A DNA stretch of 7,611 bases from an uncultured Corynebacterium sp. (GTDB lineage: Bacteria > Actinomycetota > Actinomycetes > Mycobacteriales > Mycobacteriaceae), in the NCBI GenBank assembly GCA_945631445.1, contig CALZCR010000070.1:1-7611 (forward strand). The letters are read 5' to 3'. Both the position numbers and the translations under genes were made by a program. Below, piece after piece: positions 1 to 6,523 of the stretch (its first letter is position 1; every line of letters starts with the position of its first letter). The notes beneath the pieces are model-generated. The model saw only the letters and a list, made by a program, of their open reading frames with translations, made no database searches and was not told the DNA's origin.

Positions 1-750
1 CGCAAAGAGCCGCGGCTACAGCGCAAGCCGTTTTTCCTTCACGGGCACGGGCGGCCGGTGGGCGGCCTGCCCGGGGGGCGGGGGGTGCTCGCTCGAGGTG
101 CGCGGTGGGCGGGTCGGGGGGGGGCGGCGGGGGGTGGGGTCGGTGTGTCGCGGGGGGGGGCGCCGCGGCGGGCGGCGCGGGACTTGATGGACAAGGACTA
201 CGCGCTGGCCCGCACGCTGCTGGAGCGGTTGTATCGCGGGAAAGACGGGGAGCGGAGGTTACGGGAAGAGTTCGCGGCGATGACGAGGCCGGGTGTGCGT
301 CTGCGCTCCTTGGTGGAGCATGCTGCGGTGGGCGCCGACAGCGAGTTGGAGCGCACCTTGTTTCGGGAACTGCGGCGGCGCGGCGTGCGGGTGCGGCAGA
401 ACGTGGCGGTCGCCGGCTACCGCTTCGACGGTCTGGTGGGCGAGCACATCCTCGTGGAAGTGGACAGCTACCGGTATCACTCGGCGTCGGTGCTGGGCGG
501 TGCGGAAACCGCGGAGTCTTTCGTGCGCGACAGGTTCAAGGCCAATGTGGCGCAGCACCTCGGTTATCTGGTGCTGCGCTACAGCGACGCGGACATTGAT
601 TTTCACCTGGCGGACGCGGTGGACCAGGTCGAGGCGATCGTGCGGGACCGTCCGCCGGGAAAACTGATCTCGCAGGATCGGTTGACGGGCAGGGAGCGGC
701 GGCCGGTGTGGGAGTGGCACCACGGGATTTTGCAGTATCGGGGGCGGTGA
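1..750 (+). CDS. DUF559/Vsr-like PD-(D/E)XK endonuclease-domain protein, 5' end outside the window or degenerate
   Basis: This frame is stop-free from base 1 to the TGA at 748-750, so the gene probably begins upstream. The first start codon inside the window is GTG 58; the first ATG is 187, and neither has a clear ribosome binding site. From 187 on the protein looks real: a helical lead (MDKDYALARTLLERLYRGKDG), then a nuclease core with SELE (340-351), FDG with Asp at 427, VEVD with Glu at 457 and Asp at 463, a nearby His at 478, and a closing helix-strand RDRFKANVAQHLGYLVLRYS. This order (E...D...ExD...H) fits the DUF559/very-short-patch-repair-like fold, common as orphan proteins of unknown role in actinobacteria. 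Residues encoded by 61-180 are almost all Gly/Arg/Ala and do not look like a folded domain, so the N-terminal part may be broken. The biological substrate is unknown. The fold is a confident call; the start and intactness are not. Confidence 0.6.
   Translation, partial: RKEPRLQRKPFFLHGHGRPVGGLPGGRGVLARGARWAGRGGAAGGGVGVSRGGAPRRAARDLMDKDYALARTLLERLYRGKDGERRLREEFAAMTRPGVRLRSLVEHAAVGADSELERTLFRELRRRGVRVRQNVAVAGYRFDGLVGEHILVEVDSYRYHSASVLGGAETAESFVRDRFKANVAQHLGYLVLRYSDADIDFHLADAVDQVEAIVRDRPPGKLISQDRLTGRERRPVWEWHHGILQYRGR
61..180 (+). repeat. Low-complexity G-rich tract with two 9-G runs
   Basis: By count these 120 bases hold 79 G, 28 C, 12 T and a single A. There are uninterrupted runs of nine G at 116-124 and 152-160, plus six-G runs at 73-78, 80-85 and 129-134. 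Such runs can form G-quadruplexes on the + strand and are prone to slippage during replication and to sequencing error. The tract lies inside the open frame of the nuclease-domain gene, where one inserted or lost G would change the reading frame. Confidence 0.8.
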
Positions 751-761
751 GGCGCCCCCGC

Positions 762-830
762 TGTCCCTTCGACCAGACGTATCGGCCGGATCCGGGCCAG
801 CTGGGGCGGATGTGTCTGGTCGAAGGGACA
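762..830. repeat. Perfect 17-bp inverted repeat between the nuclease-domain gene and hrcA
   Basis: The left arm TGTCCCTTCGACCAGAC (762-778) is exactly complementary to the right arm GTCTGGTCGAAGGGACA (814-830). In RNA the stem can extend by two G-U and three Watson-Crick pairs to 783/809. The 35-base centre contains two more short palindromes, CCGGATCCGG (786-795) and CCAGCTGG (797-804). The left arm starts 11 bases after the nuclease-domain gene stops, so the hairpin could end that transcript. No run of T follows the right arm, so it is not a classical intrinsic terminator. A small dispersed repeat or a protein-binding dyad are alternatives. Confidence 0.7.
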
Positions 831-851
831 CGCAGGCCCGCACGAGGGCAT

Positions 852-879
852 TTGCCCCGCGCGGGTCAGTGATTACACT
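852..879 (+). promoter_or_regulatory. Putative housekeeping promoter of hrcA
   Basis: TTGCCC (852-857) and TACACT (874-879) are separated by 16 bases and resemble -35 and -10 boxes of a primary sigma factor. The transcription start would fall near 885-887, exactly where the CIRCE operator begins, so bound HrcA would block initiation. The -35 box lies in a small inverted repeat, GGGCA-TT-TGCCC (846-857). The call rests on motif match and position only. Confidence 0.5.
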
Positions 880-885
880 GGGGAA

Positions 886-912
886 TTAGCAATCGAGGAA
901 GGTGAGTGCCAA
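886..912. promoter_or_regulatory. CIRCE operator (HrcA binding site)
   Basis: TTAGCAATC (886-894) and GAGTGCCAA (904-912) are separated by exactly nine bases. The established CIRCE consensus is TTAGCACTC-N9-GAGTGCTAA, so each half matches at 8 of 9 positions. The site spans the expected transcription start, the ribosome binding site and the first base of the ATG at 912, a position suited to autorepression of hrcA. The two halves pair with each other at 7 of 9 positions, so it is slightly imperfect and may bind more weakly than a full-consensus site. Confidence 0.8.
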
Positions 913-1943
913 TGGCGGGAGCGACGGATCGGCGGCGTGGACAAGTTCTGCGCGCCATCATCGCCGACTACATTTCCCTGCACGAACCGGTGGGGTCGAA
1001 GGCGTTGCTGGAGAGACACCAGATCAACGTCTCGTCCGCGACCATCCGCAACGACATGGCGGTGTTGGAGTCCGAGGGCTACATCACCCAGCGCCACGCC
1101 TCGTCGGGTCGGGTCCCCACGGAGAAGGGCTACCGGGCGTTCGTGGATTCGATCCACGACGTCAAGCCGTTGTCCACCCCGGAACGCCGCGCGATCGTGA
1201 CGTTTTTGGAGGAAGGCGTCGACCTGGAGGACGTGTTGCGCCGCAGCGTGCATCTGCTGGCGCAGCTGACCCGGCAGGCGGCGGTGGTGCAGTTGCCCAC
1301 GTTAAAGACCTCGCGCGTCAAGCACTGCGAGGTGGTCGCGCTCGGCCCGCTGCGGTTGCTGCTCGTCCTGATCACCGACACCGGCCGGGAGGACCCGCGC
1401 AACGTGGAGCTGGCCTCGCCCGTCGCGGAGGAGCAGGTGCACCGCATGCGCGACCTGCTCAATGAGGCGCTGCAGGACAAGACCATGGCGGAGGCGTCGA
1501 CGAGGTTGGCGGAGCTGGCGGCCCAGTCGCCGCCGGAGCTGCACGAGCACATGCTGCGTGCGGCGACGGTGCTGCGCGAGACGCTGGTGGATCAGCCCAA
1601 CGACCGCCTGATCATGGCGGGCGCGTCGAATCTGACGCGCATCGCCCGGGATTTCCCGGTGGGGCTGCCGGACGTGATCTCCGCGCTGGAGGAGCAGGTG
1701 GTCATGCTCAAGCTGATGGCGGATCTGCCGGATCTGGGCAATGTGTCGGTGGTGATCGGGGAGGAGAACGAGGAGAAGCAGTTGCACGTCGCCTCGATCG
1801 TCACCAGCGCGTACGGTAACGAAGAGGACGGCAAGCTCGGCGGCCTCGGTGTGGTGGGGCCGACCTACATGGACTATCCGGGAACTATGTCGAAGGTCTC
1901 GGCCGTTGCCCGGTATGTGGGTCGCATCCTGCAGGGTGAGTAA
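912..1943 (+). CDS. hrcA: Heat-inducible transcription repressor HrcA
   Basis: HrcA represses chaperone genes (groES/groEL and often its own operon) by binding CIRCE; its activity depends on GroEL, so misfolded protein relieves repression. The 343-residue product has an N-terminal winged helix (about 1-75) with the recognition segment SSATIRNDM (41-49) and the family motif [11 protein letters not shown] (65-75). A GAF-like regulatory region follows, containing [19 protein letters not shown], and the family's C-terminal signature [19 protein letters not shown] is present. ATG 912 is preferred over the in-frame GTG 906 because AGGAAGG (896-902) is 9 bases from the ATG but only 3 from the GTG; starting at 906 would add only two residues. 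A CIRCE overlaps the start, indicating autoregulation. dnaJ follows 50 bp later on the same strand. Length and motifs are normal for the family. Confidence 0.97.
   Translation: MAGATDRRRGQVLRAIIADYISLHEPVGSKALLERHQINVSSATIRNDMAVLESEGYITQRHASSGRVPTEKGYRAFVDSIHDVKPLSTPERRAIVTFLEEGVDLEDVLRRSVHLLAQLTRQAAVVQLPTLKTSRVKHCEVVALGPLRLLLVLITDTGREDPRNVELASPVAEEQVHRMRDLLNEALQDKTMAEASTRLAELAAQSPPELHEHMLRAATVLRETLVDQPNDRLIMAGASNLTRIARDFPVGLPDVISALEEQVVMLKLMADLPDLGNVSVVIGEENEEKQLHVASIVTSAYGNEEDGKLGGLGVVGPTYMDYPGTMSKVSAVARYVGRILQGE
1881..1907 (+). promoter_or_regulatory. Possible SigH-type stress promoter for dnaJ inside the 3' end of hrcA
   Basis: GGAAC (1881-1885) and GTT (1905-1907) are 19 bases apart. 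This resembles the actinobacterial SigH/SigR pattern (GGAAT, 18-20 bases, GTT), on the correct strand and about 90 bases upstream of the dnaJ start. The motif is short, sits in coding sequence and could be chance. Confidence 0.25.
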
Positions 1944-1993
1944 GATCGCCCACCAGTCAACAACAATAATTCACTTAGAAAGACTCATATAAC

Positions 1994-3130
1994 GTGGCTC
2001 GTGACTATTACGGCATCCTGGGCGTCGACAAGTCCGCCTCTGACGCGGAGATTAAGAAGGCGTACCGCAAACTGGCCCGCAAGTACCACCCGGACGTCAA
2101 CCCCTCCGAGGAGGCGGCCGAGAAGTTCAAGGAACTGTCCACCGCCTACGAGGTGTTGACGGACGCGGACAAGCGCCGTGTCGTGGACATGGGCGGCGAC
2201 CCGATGGAGTCCGGCGGCGGCATGCCGGGCGGCGGCCAGGGCGGATTCGGCGGATTCGGCGACATCTTCGAGGCCTTCTTCGGCGGCGGCGCCGGCGGTT
2301 CCTCGGGGCCGCGTTCGCGCGTGCAGCCCGGCAACGACGCCTTGTTGCGCACTGAGGTCACCTTGGAGGAGGCTTACGCCGGGGTGCGCAAAGACGTCAC
2401 CGTGGACACCGCGGTGCTCTGCGACCGGTGCGAGGGCAGCGGCTCAAAGACCAAGGCCAAGCCGGTCACCTGCCACTCCTGCGGCGGCAGCGGGGAAGTG
2501 CAGTCGGTGGAGCGTTCCTTCTTGGGCAACGTGCTGACCACCCGCCCCTGCGGCACCTGCGAGGGCTACGGCGAAATCATCGAGGACCCGTGCAGCCACT
2601 GCGACGGCCAGGGCCGCATGCGCAAGCGCCGCAACTTGACGGTGACCATCCCGGCGGGCATCGACGACGGCATGCGCATCCGCATGTCCGGCCAGGGTGA
2701 GGTCGGCCACGGCGGCGGACCGGCCGGCGACCTGTACGTGGAGACCCGCGTCAAGCCGCACCCGGTGTACCGCCGCGACGGCGACAACCTGCACGTCGAC
2801 GTCAAGGTCCCTATGGTCGACGCCGCCTTGGGCGTGACCTTCACCGCCTCCGACCTCAAGGGCGAGGAAGTCAGCCTGGAGGTCGCCGCCGGCACCCAGC
2901 CGGGCCAGACCATCGTGCTGGAGGGTGAAGGCATGCCGCGCCTGCGCCGCGAAGGCCACGGCAACCTCATCGCGCACGTCAACGTCATGGTGCCCAACGA
3001 GCTCGACGACAAGACCCGCTCCCTGCTCGAGGAGATCCGCGACTTGCGCGCCGAAAACTCCTCCGTGCACAGCGACGACGACGGCGACGGCGGGTTCTTC
3101 TCCCGCCTGCGCGACCGGTTCAAGCGATGA
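1994..3130 (+). CDS. dnaJ: Chaperone protein DnaJ (type I, DnaJ2-like)
   Basis: This Hsp40 co-chaperone delivers unfolded clients to DnaK and stimulates its ATPase. The 378-residue protein has every type I part: J domain (about 4-66) with HPD at 32-34, a Gly/Phe-rich linker (about 73-104, including [19 protein letters not shown]), four zinc motifs CDRCEGSG (C143/C146), CHSCGGSG (C160/C163), CGTCEGYG (C186/C189) and CSHCDGQG (C200/C203), then the C-terminal client-binding domains. The very end is Asp-rich followed by basic residues. The start is GTG 1994: an in-frame TAG at 1976 excludes anything further upstream, and AGAAAGA (1977-1983) lies 10 bases before it. Position next to hrcA, away from dnaK, is the usual place for the second actinobacterial DnaJ (DnaJ2). 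The 50-bp leader is unusually A/T-rich for this genome. The stop overlaps the start of rsmE. Confidence 0.97.
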   Translation: MARDYYGILGVDKSASDAEIKKAYRKLARKYHPDVNPSEEAAEKFKELSTAYEVLTDADKRRVVDMGGDPMESGGGMPGGGQGGFGGFGDIFEAFFGGGAGGSSGPRSRVQPGNDALLRTEVTLEEAYAGVRKDVTVDTAVLCDRCEGSGSKTKAKPVTCHSCGGSGEVQSVERSFLGNVLTTRPCGTCEGYGEIIEDPCSHCDGQGRMRKRRNLTVTIPAGIDDGMRIRMSGQGEVGHGGGPAGDLYVETRVKPHPVYRRDGDNLHVDVKVPMVDAALGVTFTASDLKGEEVSLEVAAGTQPGQTIVLEGEGMPRLRREGHGNLIAHVNVMVPNELDDKTRSLLEEIRDLRAENSSVHSDDDGDGGFFSRLRDRFKR

Positions 3131-3837
3131 GTCTGCCGGTTTTTCTCACCGAGACCCTGACCGGTGAGCAGCTCACGCTCACCGGCGGGGAGGGCCGGCA
3201 CGCGGTGACCGTCAAACGCATCCAGCCGGGCGAGCGGGTCCTGCTCATCGACGGCTCCGGCGCCGCCGCCACCGTGGAAGTCACCGAGGTCAGCGGCAAG
3301 GACACCTTGGTCGGCGACGTCGTCGAGCGCCACCCGCACCAGCCGCCGCGGCCCTATGTCGTGGTGGTCCAGGCGCTGCCGAAATCCGAGCGCAGCGAAC
3401 TGGCCGTCGATTTGGCCACCCAAGCCGGCGCCGACGAAATCATCCCCTGGCAAGCCGCGCGCTGCGAAGCCAAATGGACGGACGCCAAGACCCCCAAGCA
3501 CGTCGCCAAGTGGGAGGCCGCGGCCACCGCGGCGGCCAAACAATCGCGGCGCACCCGCATCCCGCCGATCGGCGAGCCGGTCACCACGGCGCAGCTCGCC
3601 GAGCTCATCGCCGGGCAGACCGCCTACGTGCTGCACGAGGACGCCGCGGAACCGATCGGGTCGGTGGACCTGGACGTCGACAAGCTGTATCTGCTCGTCG
3701 GGCCCGAAGGCGGCATCGGTCCTGCGGAGCTCGACGCCCTCGGCGCACAGGCCGTGCGACTGGGCCCCGAGGTCTACCGCACCGCCAGCGCCGCCATGGT
3801 GGCCTTGTCGGCCATCGGCGCGCTGCGGCGCTGGTAA
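3127..3837 (+). CDS. rsmE: 16S rRNA (uracil-1498-N3)-methyltransferase RsmE
   Basis: RsmE uses S-adenosylmethionine to methylate N3 of U1498 in helix 44 of 16S rRNA within the 30S subunit. The 236-residue protein has an N-terminal PUA-like RNA-binding part (about 1-70, with [24 protein letters not shown]) and a C-terminal SPOUT knot. The knot motifs are clear: QALPKSER (82-89), [14 protein letters not shown] (135-148), [10 protein letters not shown] (189-198) and [17 protein letters not shown] (211-227). Family length is normal. ATG 3127 overlaps the dnaJ stop as ATGA and no ribosome binding site is visible before it, so translation is probably coupled to dnaJ. Confidence 0.96.
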   Translation: MSLPVFLTETLTGEQLTLTGGEGRHAVTVKRIQPGERVLLIDGSGAAATVEVTEVSGKDTLVGDVVERHPHQPPRPYVVVVQALPKSERSELAVDLATQAGADEIIPWQAARCEAKWTDAKTPKHVAKWEAAATAAAKQSRRTRIPPIGEPVTTAQLAELIAGQTAYVLHEDAAEPIGSVDLDVDKLYLLVGPEGGIGPAELDALGAQAVRLGPEVYRTASAAMVALSAIGALRRW

Positions 3838-3880
3838 GCTCACCCACAATCATTGAAGGAAAGGCAGGGCCGGCGCCATA

Positions 3881-4876
3881 GTGGCTGACGTGGTCAAAAC
3901 CAAGATCGAACTCGACTCCGCCTACGCGGGCGAGGTCCTCGGAGTCAACGACGACAACCTCCGAGTGCTCAACAACCTCATCGACGCCGACCTCTTCGCC
4001 CGCGGGCACGTGGTCACCGTCACCGGCCCGGGCTTCGAAGTCGCCCGCGCCGCCAAGGTGCTGCGCGAACTAGAGGCGATCGCGCGCCGCGGGCACACGA
4101 TCTCCCCGGACGGGGTCAAACACGCCCTGGACATCGTCACGGTGGAAACCCCGCAGTCCGCCAGCCAGATCCTCGGCTCCGACATCATCGCCCGCCGCGG
4201 CAAAGCCATCCGGCCCAAGACCGCGGGGCAGAAAAACTACGTCGACGCCATCGACGAGCACACCGTCGTCTTCGGCGTCGGCCCCGCCGGCTCCGGCAAA
4301 ACCTACCTGGCGGTGGCCAAGGCCGTACAAGCGCTGCAAGCCAAGCAGGTCCAGCGCATCATCCTCACCCGCCCCGCCGTCGAAGCCGGCGAAAAACTCG
4401 GCTTTTTGCCGGGCACCCTCAACGACAAGATCGACCCCTACCTGCGCCCGCTCTACGACGCGCTGCGCGACATGCTCGACCCGGAGATGATCCCCAAGCT
4501 CATGGAAGCCGGCGTCATCGAGGTCGCCCCGCTGGCGTATATGCGCGGACGCACCCTCAACGACGCCTTCGTCATCCTCGACGAAGCCCAAAACACCACG
4601 CCCGAGCAGATGAAGATGTTCCTCACGCGCCTGGGCTTCGGCTCCAAGATGGTCGTCACCGGCGACGCCACCCAGGTCGACCTGCCCCGCGGCACGAAAT
4701 CCGGCCTGCACATCGTGCGCAACATCTTGGCCGGCGTCGAAGACATCCACTTCGCCGACATGACCGCCACCGACGTCGTGCGCCACCAGCTGGTCGGGCG
4801 CATCGTCACCGCCTACGACAGCTACGACGAAAAAACCGCCCGCCGCGCCGCCCAGCGAAAGGAAGCCCAGCAATGA
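3881..4876 (+). CDS. phoH: PhoH family P-loop NTPase (PhoH1/PhoL-like)
   Basis: PhoH-like proteins are cytoplasmic ATPases, often predicted to act on RNA; their cellular role is still uncertain, but they are very commonly encoded beside ybeY. The 331-residue protein has an N-terminal extension with a KH-like fold pattern (about 15-75, [16 protein letters not shown] through [17 protein letters not shown]). The NTPase core carries Walker A GPAGSGKT (134-141), the motif [16 protein letters not shown] (163-178), Walker B VILDEAQN (231-238) and sensor-like [13 protein letters not shown] (258-270). The start is GTG 3881: an in-frame TGA at 3854 limits choices to this or GTG 3890. A purine-rich GAAGGAAAGG (3855-3864) lies 16 bases away and AGGCAGGG (3862-3869) 11 bases away, so spacing is loose. 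The stop overlaps ybeY by 4 bp (ATGA), a pairing that supports a shared role in RNA or ribosome maintenance. Confidence 0.95.
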   Translation: MADVVKTKIELDSAYAGEVLGVNDDNLRVLNNLIDADLFARGHVVTVTGPGFEVARAAKVLRELEAIARRGHTISPDGVKHALDIVTVETPQSASQILGSDIIARRGKAIRPKTAGQKNYVDAIDEHTVVFGVGPAGSGKTYLAVAKAVQALQAKQVQRIILTRPAVEAGEKLGFLPGTLNDKIDPYLRPLYDALRDMLDPEMIPKLMEAGVIEVAPLAYMRGRTLNDAFVILDEAQNTTPEQMKMFLTRLGFGSKMVVTGDATQVDLPRGTKSGLHIVRNILAGVEDIHFADMTATDVVRHQLVGRIVTAYDSYDEKTARRAAQRKEAQQ

Positions 4877-5478
4877 GCATCGAAGTCCTGAACGAATCCG
4901 GCTACGGCGGGGTCAACGAGGAAATGCTCGTCGACGTCTGCTCTTTCGTCTTGGGCGAAATGGACATCCACCCCGACGCCGAAGTCACCCTCACCTGCGT
5001 GGACGAAAAAGTCATCACCGACCTGCACGTGCGCTGGATGGACCTCGACGGGCCCACCGACGTCATGAGCTTTCCCATGGACGAGCTGACCCCCGGCACC
5101 GGCGGGCGCCCGGACGCGCCGGGGCCGGGCCCGGCGATGCTCGGCGACATCGTGTTGTGTCCCGAGTTCGCGGAGAAGCAGGCCGCCGCGGCCGGGCACG
5201 GGCTGGGCCACGAATTGGCTCTGCTGACCGTCCACGGCGCCCTGCATCTGCTGGGTTACGACCACGCCGACGCCGAATCCGAGCGCGAGATGTTCGCGCT
5301 GCAGAACGAATTGCTCGCCGACTGGTACGACGACGTGACCCGCCGTGGGGTGGAGTTCCAGCCCAAGCCCAGCGGGGCGGCGGCCTTCCCCAGCGCCGCC
5401 GACCGGGCCGCGCTCGACGAGGTCATTCCCGGCGGGGGACTGCCCGCGATCGGCGAACCCCGTGAGCGGGATAAGTAA
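4873..5478 (+). CDS. ybeY: Endoribonuclease YbeY (16S rRNA maturation)
   Basis: YbeY is a zinc-dependent endoribonuclease involved in 3' processing of 16S rRNA and ribosome quality control. The zinc motif [11 protein letters not shown] supplies His121, His125 and His131, and the conserved [16 protein letters not shown] (56-71) and [10 protein letters not shown] (89-98) segments are present. The product is 201 residues, while many YbeY proteins are about 150-180. The excess is a C-terminal tail after about residue 155 (Ala/Gly/Pro-rich) lacking recognisable motifs. An insert around residues 72-87 is also Pro/Gly-rich. ATG 4873 overlaps the phoH stop (ATGA), and AAAGGAAG (4858-4865) is 7 bases upstream. 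In many relatives a CBS-domain CorC/HlyC-type gene follows; here pdxY does. Confidence 0.96.
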   Translation: MSIEVLNESGYGGVNEEMLVDVCSFVLGEMDIHPDAEVTLTCVDEKVITDLHVRWMDLDGPTDVMSFPMDELTPGTGGRPDAPGPGPAMLGDIVLCPEFAEKQAAAAGHGLGHELALLTVHGALHLLGYDHADAESEREMFALQNELLADWYDDVTRRGVEFQPKPSGAAAFPSAADRAALDEVIPGGGLPAIGEPRERDK

Positions 5479-5493
5479 TATCTGAATGGATCT

Positions 5494-5518
5494 GGCGGGG
5501 CGGTGCACGTCCCCCGCC
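5494..5518 (+). terminator. GC-only hairpin after ybeY (weak terminator candidate)
   Basis: GGCGGGG (5494-5500) pairs perfectly with CCCCGCC (5512-5518) around an 11-base loop, starting 16 bases after the ybeY stop. No T-run follows, so intrinsic termination would be weak. It could slow or end the phoH-ybeY transcript ahead of the pdxY promoter. The sequence GGTGCAC occurs in its loop (5502-5508) and again at 5525-5531. Confidence 0.35.
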
Positions 5519-5524
5519 GCCCAG

Positions 5525-5534
5525 GGTGCACAAT
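5525..5534 (+). promoter_or_regulatory. Possible leaderless promoter of pdxY
   Basis: TGCACAAT (5527-5534), with CACAAT as a -10-like hexamer at 5529-5534, ends 8 bases before the ATG at 5543. That would place transcription initiation at or next to the start codon. No Shine-Dalgarno sequence precedes the ATG, which fits a leaderless mRNA, common in actinobacteria. No convincing -35 box is visible. Confidence 0.35.
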
Positions 5535-5542
5535 GGCTGTTC

Positions 5543-6391
5543 ATGAACATCCTGTCGATCCAGTCCGCCGTCGCCTACGGACACGTCGGAAACTCCGCCG
5601 CCGTCTTCCCGCTGCAGCGCATCGGCCACGAGGTGTGGCCGGTGCACACGGTCAACTACTCCAACCACACCGGCTACGGCGCTTGGCGCGGCCCGATGAT
5701 CCCGGCGGCCGACGTCGCCGACGTCATCGCCGGCGTCGGCGAGCGCGGCGAATTCGCCTCCATCGCCGCGATCCTCTCCGGTTACCAGGGCGGGCCCGAC
5801 ATCGCGCACGTCATCGTCGACGCGGTGGCCAAGATCAAGGCAGAGAACCCCGAGGCGCTCTATGCCTGCGACCCGGTGATGGGCAACGCCAAAAGCGGCT
5901 GCCACGTCGCCGACGACATCCCGCCGCTGCTGCGCGACGTCGTCGTCCCGCACGCCGACGTGATCACCCCGAATCAGTTCGAGCTGGGCTTTCTCACCGG
6001 CCGGCAGGCCGGCGACCTGGACTCCACCCTCGCCGCCGTCGACGCCGCCCGCGCCATGGGCCCGAACACCGTGCTGGTGACCTCCGTGCTGCGCCCGGAG
6101 CGCAAGGAAGGCACCGTGGAGATGCTGGTGGTCGACGACCGCGGCCGCTGGATCGTGGAAACGCCCTACCTGCCGTTCAAGATCAACGGCTCCGGCGACG
6201 TCACCGCCGCGCTGTTCACCGGCCACTACATCAAGCACCGCGACGCCGCCGATGCCCTAGCGCGCACCGCCTCCTCCGTCTACGACCTGCTGGAGACCAC
6301 CTACCAGGCCGACTCGCGTGAGCTGCGGCTGATCGACGCGCAGCATTACTACGCCGAGCCGCGCCTGCAGTTCCAGGTCCGCGAAATCTAG
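5543..6391 (+). CDS. pdxY: Pyridoxal kinase PdxY
   Basis: This ribokinase-fold enzyme phosphorylates pyridoxal (and related B6 vitamers) with ATP to make pyridoxal 5'-phosphate in the salvage pathway. From ATG 5543 the protein is 282 residues, normal for the family. It opens with the PdxY-typical MNILSIQSAVAYGHVGNSAAVFPLQ; the substrate-side segment VNYSNHTGYG (37-46), CDPVMG (109-114), VITPNQFE (140-147) and the catalytic NGSGD (215-219, Asp219) are all present. An upstream in-frame ATG (5486) would add 19 residues with no family similarity, so it is rejected. The gene sits between ybeY and era, where relatives often carry a CBS/CorC-type gene, and probably has its own promoter. PdxY and PdxK overlap in sequence; the N-terminal sequence favours PdxY. 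Confidence 0.93.
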   Translation: MNILSIQSAVAYGHVGNSAAVFPLQRIGHEVWPVHTVNYSNHTGYGAWRGPMIPAADVADVIAGVGERGEFASIAAILSGYQGGPDIAHVIVDAVAKIKAENPEALYACDPVMGNAKSGCHVADDIPPLLRDVVVPHADVITPNQFELGFLTGRQAGDLDSTLAAVDAARAMGPNTVLVTSVLRPERKEGTVEMLVVDDRGRWIVETPYLPFKINGSGDVTAALFTGHYIKHRDAADALARTASSVYDLLETTYQADSRELRLIDAQHYYAEPRLQFQVREI

Positions 6392-6399
6392 CGCTGACA

Positions 6400-6438
6400 G
6401 GGCGGCCGGTGCGCCCGGGACTATGCGCGCGCATAGTC
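6400..6438. promoter_or_regulatory. Perfect 20-bp palindrome (6419-6438) with an adjacent small hairpin, between pdxY and era
   Basis: GACTATGCGCGCGCATAGTC (6419-6438) is identical to its reverse complement over all 20 bases. Just before it, GGGCG (6400-6404) and CGCCC (6412-6416) can form a small stem. The pair begins 8 bases after the pdxY stop, so a terminator role is possible, but there is no T-run. The symmetric dyad, centred about 58 bases upstream of the likely era transcription start, also looks like a dimeric regulator's operator. Confidence 0.55.
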
Positions 6439-6474
6439 GGTGACGGCAGGGTGGGTGATGGCCGCCGGGCGCGA

Positions 6475-6480
6475 TAGGAT
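6475..6480 (+). promoter_or_regulatory. Putative -10 box of the era promoter
   Basis: TAGGAT (6475-6480) within GATAGGATGG agrees well with the corynebacterial -10 pattern (about GNTANAATNG, one mismatch). It would start transcription near 6487, giving a leader of about 37 bases before the era GTG. No clear -35 is present. Confidence 0.4.
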
Positions 6481-6523
6481 GGAGGGCACTATTTCTGCAG
6501 TCCTCACTACCCCAAGGAGACAG

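Noticed and set aside
786..804. Inner palindromes CCGGATCCGG and CCAGCTGG as separate hairpins or operators
   Set aside because: They have no loop and are short GC-rich palindromes expected at moderate frequency; they are kept only as part of the larger inverted repeat.
2444..3849. Long minus-strand open frames opposite dnaJ and rsmE (2444-3070 and 2566-3849)
   Set aside because: They are antisense shadows produced by the high-GC codon pattern; the plus-strand genes have complete family motifs.
5486..5542. Upstream ATG extension of pdxY
   Set aside because: The 19 extra residues have no similarity to PdxY and span the hairpin and promoter-like sequence; the family N-terminus starts at ATG 5543.
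5423..6238. Minus-strand open frame of 271 codons opposite pdxY
   Set aside because: The translation is repetitive Val/Asp/Gly/His-rich sequence without domain character; pdxY on the plus strand is unambiguous.
6440..6523. Upstream extension of era
   Set aside because: It would read through the likely -10 box and the ribosome binding site and has no family similarity.
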